This document shows positions 1 to 9,304 of a stretch of DNA of 64,000 bases, piece after piece. The stretch covers positions 51,656 through 115,655 of the forward strand of contig JAFUTY010000019.1 of assembly GCA_017484005.1 (NCBI GenBank), given 5' to 3'. A model generated the notes under the pieces. That model searched no databases and was not told the origin of the DNA. It saw only the letters and a list, made by a program, of their open reading frames with translations. Every line of letters begins with the position of its first letter. Position 1 is the first letter of the stretch. This DNA is from Selenomonadaceae bacterium. Its GTDB lineage: Bacteria > Bacillota > Negativicutes > Selenomonadales > Selenomonadaceae. The position numbers and the translations under genes were made by a program.

Positions 1-1391
1 TTCAATTTTTCAAAGAGCAGTTCACCGAGCTGCTTTGTCGAATTGATGTTGAACTTTCCGCCCGCCAATGAATAAATTTCCCTGATCAATGAATCGAGCT
101 TTTCACCGATTTCATATGACTTCGAAAAAATTTTGCCTCGATCAACCTGCATTCCGACCAATTCCATCTGTGCGAGGATTGGTACTAGCGGCAATTCGAT
201 TTCGCGATACAGTTTCAAGAGATTTTGCAATTCCAATTCCAATTTCAACTTTCGCCCGAGATTCAGCAGTTGATCTTCGTTGAGTTTAGGCGGAATTTTT
301 TTTGTGCGCGTCGATTCATCTGGATACACAAGATAATTTGCGATTCCAACATCGAAAATTTTGTCGAGATTCTCGGAAATCTCCGGATGTTTTTTGAGCA
401 TCGATTTAAGATCGCGCACATAAATCGTCACGCCGTCTTGAATTTCATCGACCGCTTCAGATTGAACCTGCGGAATGTTGAAAAGATCGATTGTATTCTC
501 GTCAACTGTCAAATCGAAATTCAGTCGAAATGCAAATAGATCCTTGAAATGCTCGAGCGGTTTATTGAGCTCATAACGTTTGCAAAATTCCGCGAGCCGT
601 CTGAAATCAACATGCAATCGGAATTCATCAGAATCGAATTTGAGATCCGGAACATTTTGATCGATCGTCGCGAGCTTTTTGGATAACTCGATTTGATCTT
701 TGGATTCTAAAATTTTGGATCGAATTCGCGTCGGAACTAAATCGATTCGTTTCAATAAATTTTCGACGCTGCCAAATTCTATCAATAATTGAGTTGCAGT
801 TTTTGAGCCGACATTTGGAACTCCAGGAATGTTATCTGATTTATCACCTTGCAATGCCTTCAAATCGATCAATTGCGTCGGTGTGATTTGAAATTCCTTT
901 TGAAAACTCGACTCGTCATAAATTTGGAGATTTTGAGTTCCCTTCCGCGTGAAAAATACTCTCAAATTTGGGCGAAGTAATTGAAGAGCGTCGCGATCTC
1001 CAGTCACAATCGCTGTATTGATCCCGAGTTTTGCCGATTGACTTGCGAGAGTTCCGATTAAATCATCTGCCTCGAAATTCTGTTTTGAGATTGTTTTGAT
1101 TCCGAGCGATTGACAAAGTTCAATGATCGGCTGAATTTGCGACAATAATTCATCGGGAGTTTTATCGCGCTGCGCTTTATAATCGGAAAACATCTCGGTT
1201 CGAAAAGTTTTTCGGCTTGCATCGATACAATTCACGGCGAGATCTGGATCAAAATCTTTGAGCAGTCTCACGAGCATCGATGAAAATCCAAAAATTGCAT
1301 TTGTAAAATCGCCCTTCGTTGTCTGTAGAAGTGGCAACGCATAAAATGCACGATAGATGAGCGACGATCCGTCGAGCACTAAGAATTTCAT
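1..1391 (-). CDS. polA: DNA polymerase I, 5' part (runs off the left edge)
   Basis: I translated this by hand because the gene has no stop inside the window: 463 codons from the ATG at 1391. It starts MKFLVLDGSSLIYRAFYALP, the usual PolA N-terminus. The 5'-nuclease domain (about residues 1-280) carries the acidic motifs FEADDLIGT and VTGDRDALQLL and the helix-hairpin-helix block LQGDKSDNIPGVPNVGSKTA. The segment where the 3'-5' exonuclease would sit (about 285-380) is short and lacks the DxE catalytic motif, so proofreading is probably lost, as in several Firmicute and Thermus enzymes. The start of the polymerase domain follows (MELVGMQVDR, NINSTKQLGELLFEKL). Role: Okazaki fragment maturation and gap repair. 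The gene lies 27 bases downstream of the L,D-transpeptidase gene on the same strand. The polymerase palm and fingers lie outside the window. Confidence 0.96.
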   Translation of the reverse strand, partial: MKFLVLDGSSLIYRAFYALPLLQTTKGDFTNAIFGFSSMLVRLLKDFDPDLAVNCIDASRKTFRTEMFSDYKAQRDKTPDELLSQIQPIIELCQSLGIKTISKQNFEADDLIGTLASQSAKLGINTAIVTGDRDALQLLRPNLRVFFTRKGTQNLQIYDESSFQKEFQITPTQLIDLKALQGDKSDNIPGVPNVGSKTATQLLIEFGSVENLLKRIDLVPTRIRSKILESKDQIELSKKLATIDQNVPDLKFDSDEFRLHVDFRRLAEFCKRYELNKPLEHFKDLFAFRLNFDLTVDENTIDLFNIPQVQSEAVDEIQDGVTIYVRDLKSMLKKHPEISENLDKIFDVGIANYLVYPDESTRTKKIPPKLNEDQLLNLGRKLKLELELQNLLKLYREIELPLVPILAQMELVGMQVDRGKIFSKSYEIGEKLDSLIREIYSLAGGKFNINSTKQLGELLFEKL

Positions 1392-1418
1392 TCATCATCA
1401 CCTTTTCGAGTAATTGTA

Positions 1419-2921
1419 TCAAGCTGCATCCGGACTAATCACATTGCCTTGATCGTCAAGCGGATTTCCATAATCATCGAAAACCATGTTTTTGGGATCG
1501 CGAGTTTGTTTTTGAGATTTCTGTTCCTGTTTAGATTCCGGCTGCTGATTCGATTCGTCTTCAGATTCTGTCTCTGATTTTTGATTTTTATCTTTCTTTG
1601 ATTTCTTAGATTTGGATTTTTTATCAGACTTCGATTCCGGTTCAGATTTCACTTCCGGCTCAGGTTCTGGAGATTCATTTTTAACTTCAGATTCCTCGGA
1701 TTTTGGAGGAATGATGTTGCCGAATTCATCGAGCGGATTTCCATAATCATCGAAAACGATCGGTGGATTCTGATTGTCATCGCGAGGTTTTGAATCTGCG
1801 GGCGGAAGATCTGTCGGCTGATCAATTGGCTGATCGACGCTCGGTTTTTGATTCGGATCGTCAACTGTAATTGGAACATGAATCGGTTCAATTGCCGGCG
1901 AATCAGTTGGAGCATTCAATCCTTGATCCTTGCCGCGTTTATCTTTGCGAGACGGTTTATCTTTCTTTTTATCTTTCTTCGATGTTTGATCGATCGGCTG
2001 AATTTGGAAAATATTTCCGTCAATTAGAGAGCCGCTCGTATGAAAAATCTTCTGCGAATCGTTTGCATTGATATAAATTTTTCCTTTTTTATCGAATGCA
2101 TAAGCCGTCCCATATTCGGAAGAGATTCGATTGTCATAATCGCTCCATGTGAATTTGACTTGAGTTTCATTAGAGATTTCTGCCGCGGGAATATATGTGA
2201 CATCGTCTTGAATGATCGCACCGACATTCAATTTTTTATCGCCATATTCAATTGGATAGATTTTCCCAACATAATTTGGCTCGCCGGTTGAATCATAAAT
2301 TTCCTGCTCGATTTGCGAATCACTTTCAAACGCGCCGATTCCATATCCATCGAGCCACTTTGTCACATCCTCGAGCTGAACATTCCGCTGCCAGTCATAA
2401 CCGTCCGGATAGACATAATAAACAACTTCATTATTATCATCTTTTTCAACGACGACGCGATTGTACATGATTTCAACCGGCGTCCCGACTGTCACGAGAT
2501 CGAAAAGCTCTTCGACATCCTGCTCATACATTCTGATACAGCCATTTGATACATAATGACCGATCGAGCCCGGATTGTTCGTTCCATGGATTCCATAATT
2601 TCCATGAAACTGCATCCATCTTCTTCCGAGAGGATTGTTTGATCCCGCCGGAACTGAAAACTCTGGATCGTCCGGATTAATCCATGGAGGATCGACTTCC
2701 TTCGTGAGAATCGAGTAATAGCCGACCGGAGTTGGAGTTGCATATTTTCCTGGACCAATTGGATAGAGTCGAATTTTTTTGTTATCATCGTACAAAGCGA
2801 GAGTTCGAGTTGCGAGATTTATAACGATCTTCCGTTCAGCCTGCGCAGTTGATGCTGTTGAATTTGCCAAAAGAATCACCGATGCAAATCCAGCAAAAAT
2901 TTTTCCGAAGCGTTTCAGCAT
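1419..2921 (-). CDS. L,D-transpeptidase (YkuD family) with repeated acidic/charged tail
   Basis: This is a secreted peptidoglycan cross-linking enzyme. I chose the ATG at 2921 because AAGGGG lies 7 bases upstream and an upstream in-frame start at 2963 would overlap the promoter -10. The first ~28 residues form a signal peptide (MLKRFGKIFAGFASVILLA, cleavage likely after AQA). The YkuD domain covers about residues 29-160, with the catalytic motif HGTNNPG...GHYVSNGCIRM; the nucleophile is Cys128 and the conserved His is 122. The C-terminal third is low complexity (Lys/Glu/Ser/Pro rich). It holds two copies of the motif FDDYGNPLDxxGNxI, one about 90 residues before the end and one at the very end, encoded by nearly identical DNA at 1459-1483 and 1733-1757. 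Function of the tail is unknown; it may bind wall polymer or a partner. The family call is secure. Confidence 0.93.
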   Translation of the reverse strand: MLKRFGKIFAGFASVILLANSTASTAQAERKIVINLATRTLALYDDNKKIRLYPIGPGKYATPTPVGYYSILTKEVDPPWINPDDPEFSVPAGSNNPLGRRWMQFHGNYGIHGTNNPGSIGHYVSNGCIRMYEQDVEELFDLVTVGTPVEIMYNRVVVEKDDNNEVVYYVYPDGYDWQRNVQLEDVTKWLDGYGIGAFESDSQIEQEIYDSTGEPNYVGKIYPIEYGDKKLNVGAIIQDDVTYIPAAEISNETQVKFTWSDYDNRISSEYGTAYAFDKKGKIYINANDSQKIFHTSGSLIDGNIFQIQPIDQTSKKDKKKDKPSRKDKRGKDQGLNAPTDSPAIEPIHVPITVDDPNQKPSVDQPIDQPTDLPPADSKPRDDNQNPPIVFDDYGNPLDEFGNIIPPKSEESEVKNESPEPEPEVKSEPESKSDKKSKSKKSKKDKNQKSETESEDESNQQPESKQEQKSQKQTRDPKNMVFDDYGNPLDDQGNVISPDAA

Positions 2922-2963
2922 TTTGATCGCCCCTTCGATATCTTCTCTGAAAATTTCCTGCAA

Positions 2964-2992
2964 ATAGTATCAGAATCGATTTTGCCTTGCAA
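2964..2992 (-). promoter_or_regulatory. Sigma-70 type promoter for the L,D-transpeptidase gene
   Basis: On the minus strand TTGCAA (2987-2992), a 17-base spacer and TACTAT (2964-2969). The predicted transcript start near 2957 gives a leader of about 35 bases before the ATG at 2921. Found by eye only. Confidence 0.55.
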
Positions 2993-3004
2993 TAATTTCC
3001 GAAC

Positions 3005-3044
3005 AAAAAAGATCCGAACCTCGTTTGAGATTCGGATCTTTTTT
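3005..3044. terminator. Bidirectional intrinsic terminator
   Basis: Perfect 8-bp stem (3011-3018 with 3031-3038), flanked by six A on the left and six T on the right, so it can act on either strand. On the minus strand it directly follows the stop codon of the 423-codon membrane protein gene and closes the cobalamin operon. Confidence 0.85.
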
Positions 3045-4306
3045 CACATAACTTTTTTAGTCCATTCATCTGCAATTTTTTGATCGACTTTCCATTTTCC
3101 ATCTGCTCCGCGAGTAACCAATCGACAAGATGTTCTCTTTGCATGTTCCTTGATTCGCTCGAGCCGTCGAGTCTCCTCATTCTGTCTGAAAAGTGCTTCG
3201 CTGATACAAAGCTGAGTTTGAACTGCGAGCTTCGCTTTTTCATGACGCGAAAGAGCTCGATGCTGCATTCGAACTCCTTCCTTCGGAATTTCATGCGCCC
3301 GCTCCTTCCAGCCTGGCAAATGAGATCGAATGAAAATGTATGTGCGATAAGAATATCGATACAATCTGCGTCCTAAAAATTGTCCAAATTTGTCGGAAAT
3401 CATTCGGACGATCAAAAAAATCAACATTGAAACTTTCACACCGACAACAGTCAATGCGATTCCGCCGAGCAATGGTAAGAAAAAGATCATTGCCGCTTTG
3501 ATTAACATGAATGAGAAAATCAGCATGACTGTCCCGCGCCCGATTCTGAACATCATGTTTTTATGCGACGAGCAATACTCGATCATTCGACGAATCGCGA
3601 GCTTTGGATGTTGAAACAGCAGTACGATGAATCGCGCGAATTCTCTTCCATAATACGCAATTCCCTCGCCGAGCTGCTGCAGAAGTCGATTGATATCTGT
3701 CGGGATTGTCGTGATAATTCGCATGATCATTTCGAGATCGAATGTTGTCGCTCGAAAAGTCACAAACATCCCACCGATTGCTCGAACTGGCTTGCCAACC
3801 CATGCAACGACATTTTCTGGAAGTGGGAGTGCCGGAATCAGCATTGCGACGATGTAAATCACAATTGCGAGCATTCTTCCAAATAAAATTCCGCCGAAAT
3901 ATTTCAAAACGAGTTTGGGATTCTTTTTGAAAACTTTTGGAAGTCTGCGATATTTGGCTGGAGCTTTTTTCAAAATTCGATTCGCGACTTTATTATTGCA
4001 AACCCTCGTCCGCTCTTCATACTCACGCCGCGCTGCCTCTTGAATCTGCTGATTCTGTTTCTCGATCTTCGCCGACAGATCGATCATTTTTTGAAATGCA
4101 TTCGCGATAGCTTCTTCCGCTCGACGTTTATTTTCTCGATCGACTTCCTGCGTGACCTGCATCATGTTTTGAAATGACGCGGCAAGATCGAATTGCTTTG
4201 GCGGCTGAGATTTTTTCTCTCGAATTTCTCGACGCGTTGTGAGTTTGTACGTCGCGAATTTTGGAAATTTTTTCAGCCGAACGAATTCGCGAGATTGATC
4301 CGACAT
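3044..4306 (-). CDS. Membrane protein of unknown function with charged N- and C-terminal arms
   Basis: I do not recognise a family. The ATG at 4306 (MSDQSREFVRLKK) is preceded by GGGGG eight bases upstream, so it is preferred over the GTG at 4315. Residues 1-115 are highly charged and look coiled-coil (QEVDRENKRRAEEAIANAF). About residues 115-335 contain hydrophobic segments (GRMLAIVIYIVAMLI, GTVMLIFSFMLIKAAMIFF, GIALTVVGVKVSMLIFLIV). The last ~85 residues are again charged and helical. The middle part is a clear paralogue of the next gene upstream (4351-4935): both share APA[KR][FY]RRLPK.F.KNPKLV.KYF, IPTDI...L..GE...YYGR.F and MLTVAG-like segments. Last gene of the cobalamin operon, before the terminator at 3005-3044. 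The position is suggestive of a metal or vitamin envelope function, but nothing in the sequence proves it. Confidence 0.8.
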   Translation of the reverse strand: MSDQSREFVRLKKFPKFATYKLTTRREIREKKSQPPKQFDLAASFQNMMQVTQEVDRENKRRAEEAIANAFQKMIDLSAKIEKQNQQIQEAARREYEERTRVCNNKVANRILKKAPAKYRRLPKVFKKNPKLVLKYFGGILFGRMLAIVIYIVAMLIPALPLPENVVAWVGKPVRAIGGMFVTFRATTFDLEMIMRIITTIPTDINRLLQQLGEGIAYYGREFARFIVLLFQHPKLAIRRMIEYCSSHKNMMFRIGRGTVMLIFSFMLIKAAMIFFLPLLGGIALTVVGVKVSMLIFLIVRMISDKFGQFLGRRLYRYSYRTYIFIRSHLPGWKERAHEIPKEGVRMQHRALSRHEKAKLAVQTQLCISEALFRQNEETRRLERIKEHAKRTSCRLVTRGADGKWKVDQKIADEWTKKVM

Positions 4307-4350
4307 TTTCCACACCCCCTTTTGCGGAAATCACAGATCAATTTTCAAAA

Positions 4351-4935
4351 TCAATTCGAAGGAATCAATTCTCTGGCGGCGCGATGAATGATCTTTCCCA
4401 AAATATTTCCGATTTTATTGAGTGCGAATTTTATCAGAAAGATCAGCAGCATCGAGACTCGAATTCCTGCGACAGTCAACATCACTCCCGAGAGAATCGG
4501 CATGATGAAAATCATTGCGACTTTGACAAGTAAAAATGAAACGAAAAATGTTGTCGCGTTCCGAGTCATTCGCGAAATCATCGTTCCGTTTGTTCTGAAA
4601 AAATGGAGAAAGACTTCGAGCGCGAGTCCTGGATTATGAATCGTGAGCGATGTGAAATCGATGAATCGCCTTCCATAGTATAAAAAAATTTCACCGATTT
4701 TTGGTAGAAATTTTTCAATATCTGTTGGAATTGATTTTGCGAGCTTGATAATTGCGCGCGGATGAATTTTTCTAACTGCGGCAATCGATCTCGGCGCGAT
4801 GATCGATAAAATGAAAATCGCGGCGAGATAAATCAGAATTCGCCAGAGGAGGATGCTCACGAAATATTTTGTGACGAGCTTAGGATTTTTTCGAAAAGCC
4901 TTTGGAAGTCGACGGAATCGAGCGGGAATTTTCAT
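4351..4935 (-). CDS. Small membrane protein, paralogue of the downstream 3044-4306 gene
   Basis: A 194-residue protein starting MKIPARFRRLPKAFRKNPK, with GGAGGG seven bases before the ATG. Three or four hydrophobic segments are visible (ILIYLAAIFILSII near residue 35, FFVSFLLVKVAMIFIMPIL near 130, and IRVSMLLIFLIKFAL near 160). It aligns with the central membrane region of the neighbouring 420-residue protein but lacks that protein's coiled-coil N-terminus and charged C-terminus. The pair therefore looks like a tandem duplication with domain gain or loss. It sits 12 bases after cbiB and is presumably cotranscribed. Function unknown. Confidence 0.8.
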   Translation of the reverse strand: MKIPARFRRLPKAFRKNPKLVTKYFVSILLWRILIYLAAIFILSIIAPRSIAAVRKIHPRAIIKLAKSIPTDIEKFLPKIGEIFLYYGRRFIDFTSLTIHNPGLALEVFLHFFRTNGTMISRMTRNATTFFVSFLLVKVAMIFIMPILSGVMLTVAGIRVSMLLIFLIKFALNKIGNILGKIIHRAARELIPSN

Positions 4936-4947
4936 GTCGATCCCTCC

Positions 4948-5931
4948 TCAGTGGTCGACGAGATAAATTGCGATCAAAAAAAGAATCGTCGCGGTGTACA
5001 TCAATCGAATCGTGTTGATAACATGGCGCGTTGCGAGAGATTCTTCCGCGTCTCCCATATATTCTCGGAAAGATTTTTTGCCGAAATATGAATTTATTCC
5101 GCCCAATCGAATATGAAGAGCTCCAGCGACAGCCGCCTCTGCATATCCACCGTTGGGACTTGGATGTTTGTGAGCATCGCGTCGCATGATTTCAAACGCA
5201 TGGCGGGCATCGAATCCCAATCCAAACGCGGAAAATATAAATAAAATCGCAGTGATTCGCGCTGGAATCAGATTCACGACGTCATCAACTCGCGCCGCAA
5301 CCCGACCAAAATACAAATATTTTTCATTTTTGTAGCCGAGCATCGAATCCATCGTGTTAGCCATTCGATAGCACATCGCGAGAGGAAGTCCTCCAATTGC
5401 GAAATAAAACAGCGGCGAAATGATTCCATCGACAGTATTTTCAGCGACAGTTTCGACAGCGGCGCGACAGATTTCAGATTCATTGAGTTCCTTCGTGTCG
5501 CGGCCGACAATCCACGATAATTTTTGACGGGCAAGATCGATTTTATCCATCGCTAGCAATACGCAAATTTCTCGAGCAGATCCAGCGAGCGATTTTGGCG
5601 CGATCATGAATGATAGAAAAAATCCCTGGAGCAAAATTTCGATCCATTTTGTCGCGACTGGAATCACATCCGGCGCAAAATGAGATCCCGCTTCGATTGA
5701 AAATTTTTTGATGAAATAGACGAGCGCACTTCCAACATGAAAAGTCATTAATAATGCGATTGTTACCAAAATTCCTCCAGTGAACATTTTGTGCCAGTCT
5801 GCATCTGTCTTTCGATAAAAAATTCGCTCGAGAAAGCCGATGAAACTTCCCATAATCGCGACGGGATGAAATTTCGAGCGCGGATCTCCTATCAATGTGT
5901 CGATTATGAATGCAACGATCGCTGTCAACAT
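4948..5931 (-). CDS. cbiB: Adenosylcobinamide-phosphate synthase CbiB/CobD type
   Basis: Integral membrane enzyme that attaches the aminopropanol (phosphate) arm to adenosylcobyric acid. The N-terminus contains the family motif LIGDPRSKFHPVAIMG, and several hydrophobic helices run through the 327-residue chain. The conserved core ETVAENTVDGIISPLFYFAI is present around residue 160, followed by ANTMDSMLGYKNEKY and the C-terminal HPSPNGGYAEAAVAGAL block. The start codon lies inside the end of cbiP (7-base overlap), so the two are translationally coupled. Length is normal for the family. Confidence 0.95.
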   Translation of the reverse strand: MLTAIVAFIIDTLIGDPRSKFHPVAIMGSFIGFLERIFYRKTDADWHKMFTGGILVTIALLMTFHVGSALVYFIKKFSIEAGSHFAPDVIPVATKWIEILLQGFFLSFMIAPKSLAGSAREICVLLAMDKIDLARQKLSWIVGRDTKELNESEICRAAVETVAENTVDGIISPLFYFAIGGLPLAMCYRMANTMDSMLGYKNEKYLYFGRVAARVDDVVNLIPARITAILFIFSAFGLGFDARHAFEIMRRDAHKHPSPNGGYAEAAVAGALHIRLGGINSYFGKKSFREYMGDAEESLATRHVINTIRLMYTATILFLIAIYLVDH

Positions 5932-7388
5932 TTTGAGCCCTCGAGAATTTTATAAAGCAAATCCATATTAATCGAATCTCGCACGATGCTCGCGAGTCGA
6001 TCATATGCTCGCTGTTTTTCAGATCGAATGTTTCGCGTCGATTCAATTGGCGGGAGATTTTTGCGAAGTCGGATCAAATTCAAAATCTCGCGGCGAAATT
6101 GATCGTTATCAAAAATTCCATGAATGTAAGTTCCAAAAATATTTTGCGACGTCGAAATCTGATTCGATTCAGAAATTCCGGAATGAATCTCATATCCAGA
6201 CAGATCGTCGAATTCCAAAGTTTCATTTAGAAAATCGAATTTCACGTGGCGAGCTGAAACTTGCCGCGTGATTTTTTTTTCGGCGAATGTTGTCTCGAAA
6301 TCGAAAAATCCAAATCCATCGATTGAATCGCGATTCGATTCCACATGATTCGGATCAAAAATTTTTTGACCGAGCATCTGATATCCTCCGCAAATTCCAA
6401 AAATGATTCCGGAATTTGAATTGAACTCCCGAATTTTTTGCGCGAATCCAGATCGATTTAAAAATTCCAGATCGCCGATTGTATTTTTAGATCCCGGCAA
6501 AATTATCACATCAGGATTGAATTCATCGAGCTCTTCAATCGAGCTGCAATATTTTAATGAAACATCAGATTCGCCTTCAAATGAATCAAAATCAGTAAAA
6601 TTCGAGATTTTTGGAAGTCGAATTACTGCAATTTTGATCTCGCGATTCGATTCAGAATCTTTTTCATCGAGCGATACTGAATCTTCATCATCGATTCCGA
6701 GTTTTGGAATAAATGGAATCACGCCGAGGACTGGTTTTTGAGTTTTGTTTTCCAAAAATTCAACTGCTGGAGTAAATAAAGATAGATCGCCTCGAAATTT
6801 GTTGATAATCAGAGCTTTGACGAGATCTCTTTCATCCGGTTCAAGCAACTCGAGCGTTCCAACAATCGACGCCAACGCTCCACCGCGATCGATATCTGCG
6901 ACGAGAATCACTGGAGCGTTAAGATATTTTGCGACGCGCATATTGACGATGTCAGTGTATCGAAGATTGACTTCCGCTGGAGATCCTGCGCCCTCGATGA
7001 CAAGTGTATCGAAATCCTCGCGCAATTTTTCGATTGAATTTTTGACTGCATCGAACGCTCGCAATGAGAATCGAGTGTGATATTCTCGCGCGCTCATATT
7101 TCCAACTGGTCGCCCATCGATTATCACTTGCGATTCTGAATTGCCAGTTGGTTTGAGGAGCACAGGATTCATCGCGACTCGCGGCTCGATTCCTGCGGCT
7201 TCCGCTTGAGCGACCTGCGCCCGTCCCATTTCCAATCCCTCGCGAGTCACGAACGAATTGAGAGCCATGTTTTGAGCTTTGAACGGTGAAACTGCTCGCC
7301 GATCTTGAAAAAAAATTCTGCAGAGTGCGGCTGTCAAAATCGATTTGCCGACGTGCGACGCTGTCCCCTGCAACATTATCGCCTGCAA
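5925..7388 (-). CDS. cbiP: Cobyric acid synthase (CbiP/CobQ)
   Basis: Glutamine-dependent amidation of carboxyl side chains b, d, e and g of adenosyl-cobyrinic a,c-diamide. I place the start at the TTG at 7388, seven bases after GGAGG; an ATG 12 bases further in (7376) is the alternative. Residues 1-230 are the synthetase domain with the P-loop-like GTASHVGKS at 8-16 and EGAGSPAEVNLR near 135. The C-terminal class I glutamine amidotransferase domain has its nucleophile at about Cys333 (FGICGGYQMLG) and its His at about 423 (TYIHGIFDN). Between cobU and cbiB in the operon. About 487 residues, normal for CobQ. Confidence 0.96.
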   Translation of the reverse strand: MQAIMLQGTASHVGKSILTAALCRIFFQDRRAVSPFKAQNMALNSFVTREGLEMGRAQVAQAEAAGIEPRVAMNPVLLKPTGNSESQVIIDGRPVGNMSAREYHTRFSLRAFDAVKNSIEKLREDFDTLVIEGAGSPAEVNLRYTDIVNMRVAKYLNAPVILVADIDRGGALASIVGTLELLEPDERDLVKALIINKFRGDLSLFTPAVEFLENKTQKPVLGVIPFIPKLGIDDEDSVSLDEKDSESNREIKIAVIRLPKISNFTDFDSFEGESDVSLKYCSSIEELDEFNPDVIILPGSKNTIGDLEFLNRSGFAQKIREFNSNSGIIFGICGGYQMLGQKIFDPNHVESNRDSIDGFGFFDFETTFAEKKITRQVSARHVKFDFLNETLEFDDLSGYEIHSGISESNQISTSQNIFGTYIHGIFDNDQFRREILNLIRLRKNLPPIESTRNIRSEKQRAYDRLASIVRDSINMDLLYKILEGSKC

Positions 7389-7401
7389 CCGATTCCCTCC
7401 T

Positions 7402-7965
7402 TCACATTTTGAATTGAATTTGTCGAAGATCAATCGGAATCCCACTCACAACTAGAAAAATTTTCTCGGAATTTTGAGCGAGCATCTGATTCGAAATCCC
7501 CGCAAAATCTCGATAAATTCTCGCGAGTTGATTCTCTGGAACGATGCCACTGCCAACTTCATTCGTGACAAAAATGATCTTTCCTCCCGATTCACAAAAC
7601 TCTCGCGACGCGGAAATCAGATCTTCCATAGATTTTTTCACGGCGTTCGAAATTTTTTCAAAGTCATCGAGATTCTCGAATTTGCAAATCAGATTCGACA
7701 GATAAATCGTTACGCAGTCGAATAGAATCGCATCGACGTCATGGATTTTTCGAATCGTTTCATGCGCGTTGAATGGCGATTCGAATGTTTGCCATGAATC
7801 TGGACGCCTTTCGCGATGAAGTTTGACTCGATGTTTCATCTCGTCATCGAAAATCTGTGCTGTCGCGATGTATGCAATTCGATTTCCAAAACTCTCGGCG
7901 AATTTTTCAGCGAAACTCGATTTTCCAGAGCGAGCTCCTCCAGTCACCAAAAAAATTCCTTCCAT
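7402..7965 (-). CDS. cobU: Bifunctional adenosylcobinamide kinase / cobinamide-phosphate guanylyltransferase
   Basis: Activates adenosylcobinamide (phosphate) to GDP-cobinamide before lower-ligand attachment. The ATG at 7965 has GGAGG eight bases upstream and overlaps the cbiA stop by one base (TAATG). The N-terminal P-loop GGARSGKSSFAE (residues 9-20) is followed by the KLHRERRP...W.T.E block expected to carry the guanylated His. FVTNEVGSGIVPENQLAR and the C-terminal region complete a typical CobU of 187 residues. cobS and cobT, needed for the last steps, are not in this window. Confidence 0.95.
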   Translation of the reverse strand: MEGIFLVTGGARSGKSSFAEKFAESFGNRIAYIATAQIFDDEMKHRVKLHRERRPDSWQTFESPFNAHETIRKIHDVDAILFDCVTIYLSNLICKFENLDDFEKISNAVKKSMEDLISASREFCESGGKIIFVTNEVGSGIVPENQLARIYRDFAGISNQMLAQNSEKIFLVVSGIPIDLRQIQFKM

Positions 7966-9302
7966 TACATGCGCCTCCGACATGCATCGACAAAATTCCG
8001 CGCCATCGATTCAGCTCCAGCAAAATGAAAATGCAAATATGATCCGATCGAATTTTTGAAAATTCTTCCGGCGGAATATTTTTCTGAATCTCGAAGCCTT
8101 GTGCATTCGAAAATCGATTTGTCCTTCGATTTCATCTCTTTTGAAAAATGAAATTCATGCGCATGAAAAATCTCGCCAGACTTTCCGAGAATACAATCGC
8201 GATTCAATCGAGCTTCGACATAACCTACCATTTGCAATTTCGATTCCATTTCAACTTTCGACTCGAAAACTCCACACATCTCGAAAATTTTTCCATTGAA
8301 ATCTTGAATCGACTTTGAAAGATACATGAATCCACCGCATTCAGCGAGAATCGGCATGGAATTTTGAGCGGCTTGAAAAATCGAATTTCGCATCGATGAA
8401 TTTTTCTCGAGATCCTCGGCAAACATTTCGGGAAATCCTCCGCCAATGATTAATCCTTCGCACTCCGGCAAAATTTTGTCATGGAGCGGCGAAAAATAGA
8501 TCAATTCCGCGCCAAATTTTTCAAGCACCGACAAACTCTCGGGATAATAAAATGAAAATACCTCGTCTCGAGCGATTGCGATTCGAGGGCGTCTCGAAAA
8601 ATCCTCGATTTGAGGTTCTAGAGATATTTTTGAAACTTCGAGAATTTTATCGAGATCAAGCTGAGATTCGATCGCCGCGGAAATTTTTGCGATTGATTCA
8701 TCGAGTTCAACTGATTCCGTCGCTGGAGTCAATCCTAAATGTCGCTCCGGAAGTTTCAACGATTCATCGCGGCGAATTGCGCCGAATGATTCGATTCCAA
8801 TTTTCGAGAGCGATTCTTCAATCATTCGCCGATGATTTTCTGAACCGATTCGATTCAAAATCACTCCTGCGAATTTCAAATCTGGATCGAAATTTTTGAA
8901 TCCTAATGCTGTTGCCGCCGCGGAAGATCCTTGCGACTTTACATCGAGAATCAAAATCACTGGGCTATCTAACAATTTTGCGATTTCTGCAGTTGACGAG
9001 ACTCCATTCGAGCCGCCGTCGAATAATCCCATGACTCCTTCGATTATCGCGAGATCAAATTTTTGAGACGATTCGACGAACATCTCGCGCAATTTTTCAG
9101 CCGGCACGAGCCATGAATCAAGATTTCGCGATTGAACTCCCGATGCTCGCGAATGAAATCCTGGATCGATGTAATCTGGACCAATTTTGTATGGCTGAAC
9201 TTTGAGTCCGCGATTTTTGAGAGCCGATAAAATTCCAGTCACGATTGTAGTTTTTCCACAGCCGCTTGATGCTGCCGCGATAACAATTCGAGGAGTTTTC
9301 AT
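7965..9302 (-). CDS. cbiA: Cobyrinic acid a,c-diamide synthase (CbiA/CobB)
   Basis: ATP- and glutamine-dependent amidation of the a and c acetates of cobyrinic acid. The 445-residue chain begins MKTPRIVIAAASSGCGKTT, a DTBS-like P-loop at residues 9-19. EGVMGLFDG near residue 88 and the C-terminal amidotransferase motif LAECGGFMYL (nucleophile Cys322) are both intact, and GSYLHFHFAG near the end supplies the His. The gene begins 2 bases after the cbiC stop. All functional motifs expected for the anaerobic-type CbiA are seen. Confidence 0.96.
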   Translation of the reverse strand: MKTPRIVIAAASSGCGKTTIVTGILSALKNRGLKVQPYKIGPDYIDPGFHSRASGVQSRNLDSWLVPAEKLREMFVESSQKFDLAIIEGVMGLFDGGSNGVSSTAEIAKLLDSPVILILDVKSQGSSAAATALGFKNFDPDLKFAGVILNRIGSENHRRMIEESLSKIGIESFGAIRRDESLKLPERHLGLTPATESVELDESIAKISAAIESQLDLDKILEVSKISLEPQIEDFSRRPRIAIARDEVFSFYYPESLSVLEKFGAELIYFSPLHDKILPECEGLIIGGGFPEMFAEDLEKNSSMRNSIFQAAQNSMPILAECGGFMYLSKSIQDFNGKIFEMCGVFESKVEMESKLQMVGYVEARLNRDCILGKSGEIFHAHEFHFSKEMKSKDKSIFECTRLRDSEKYSAGRIFKNSIGSYLHFHFAGAESMARNFVDACRRRM

Positions 9303-9304
9303 AT

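Noticed and set aside
2836..3294. 152-codon open frame overlapping the L,D-transpeptidase and the upstream terminator
   Set aside because: It crosses the promoter and terminator and is antisense-free shadow coding with no ribosome site or recognisable protein features.
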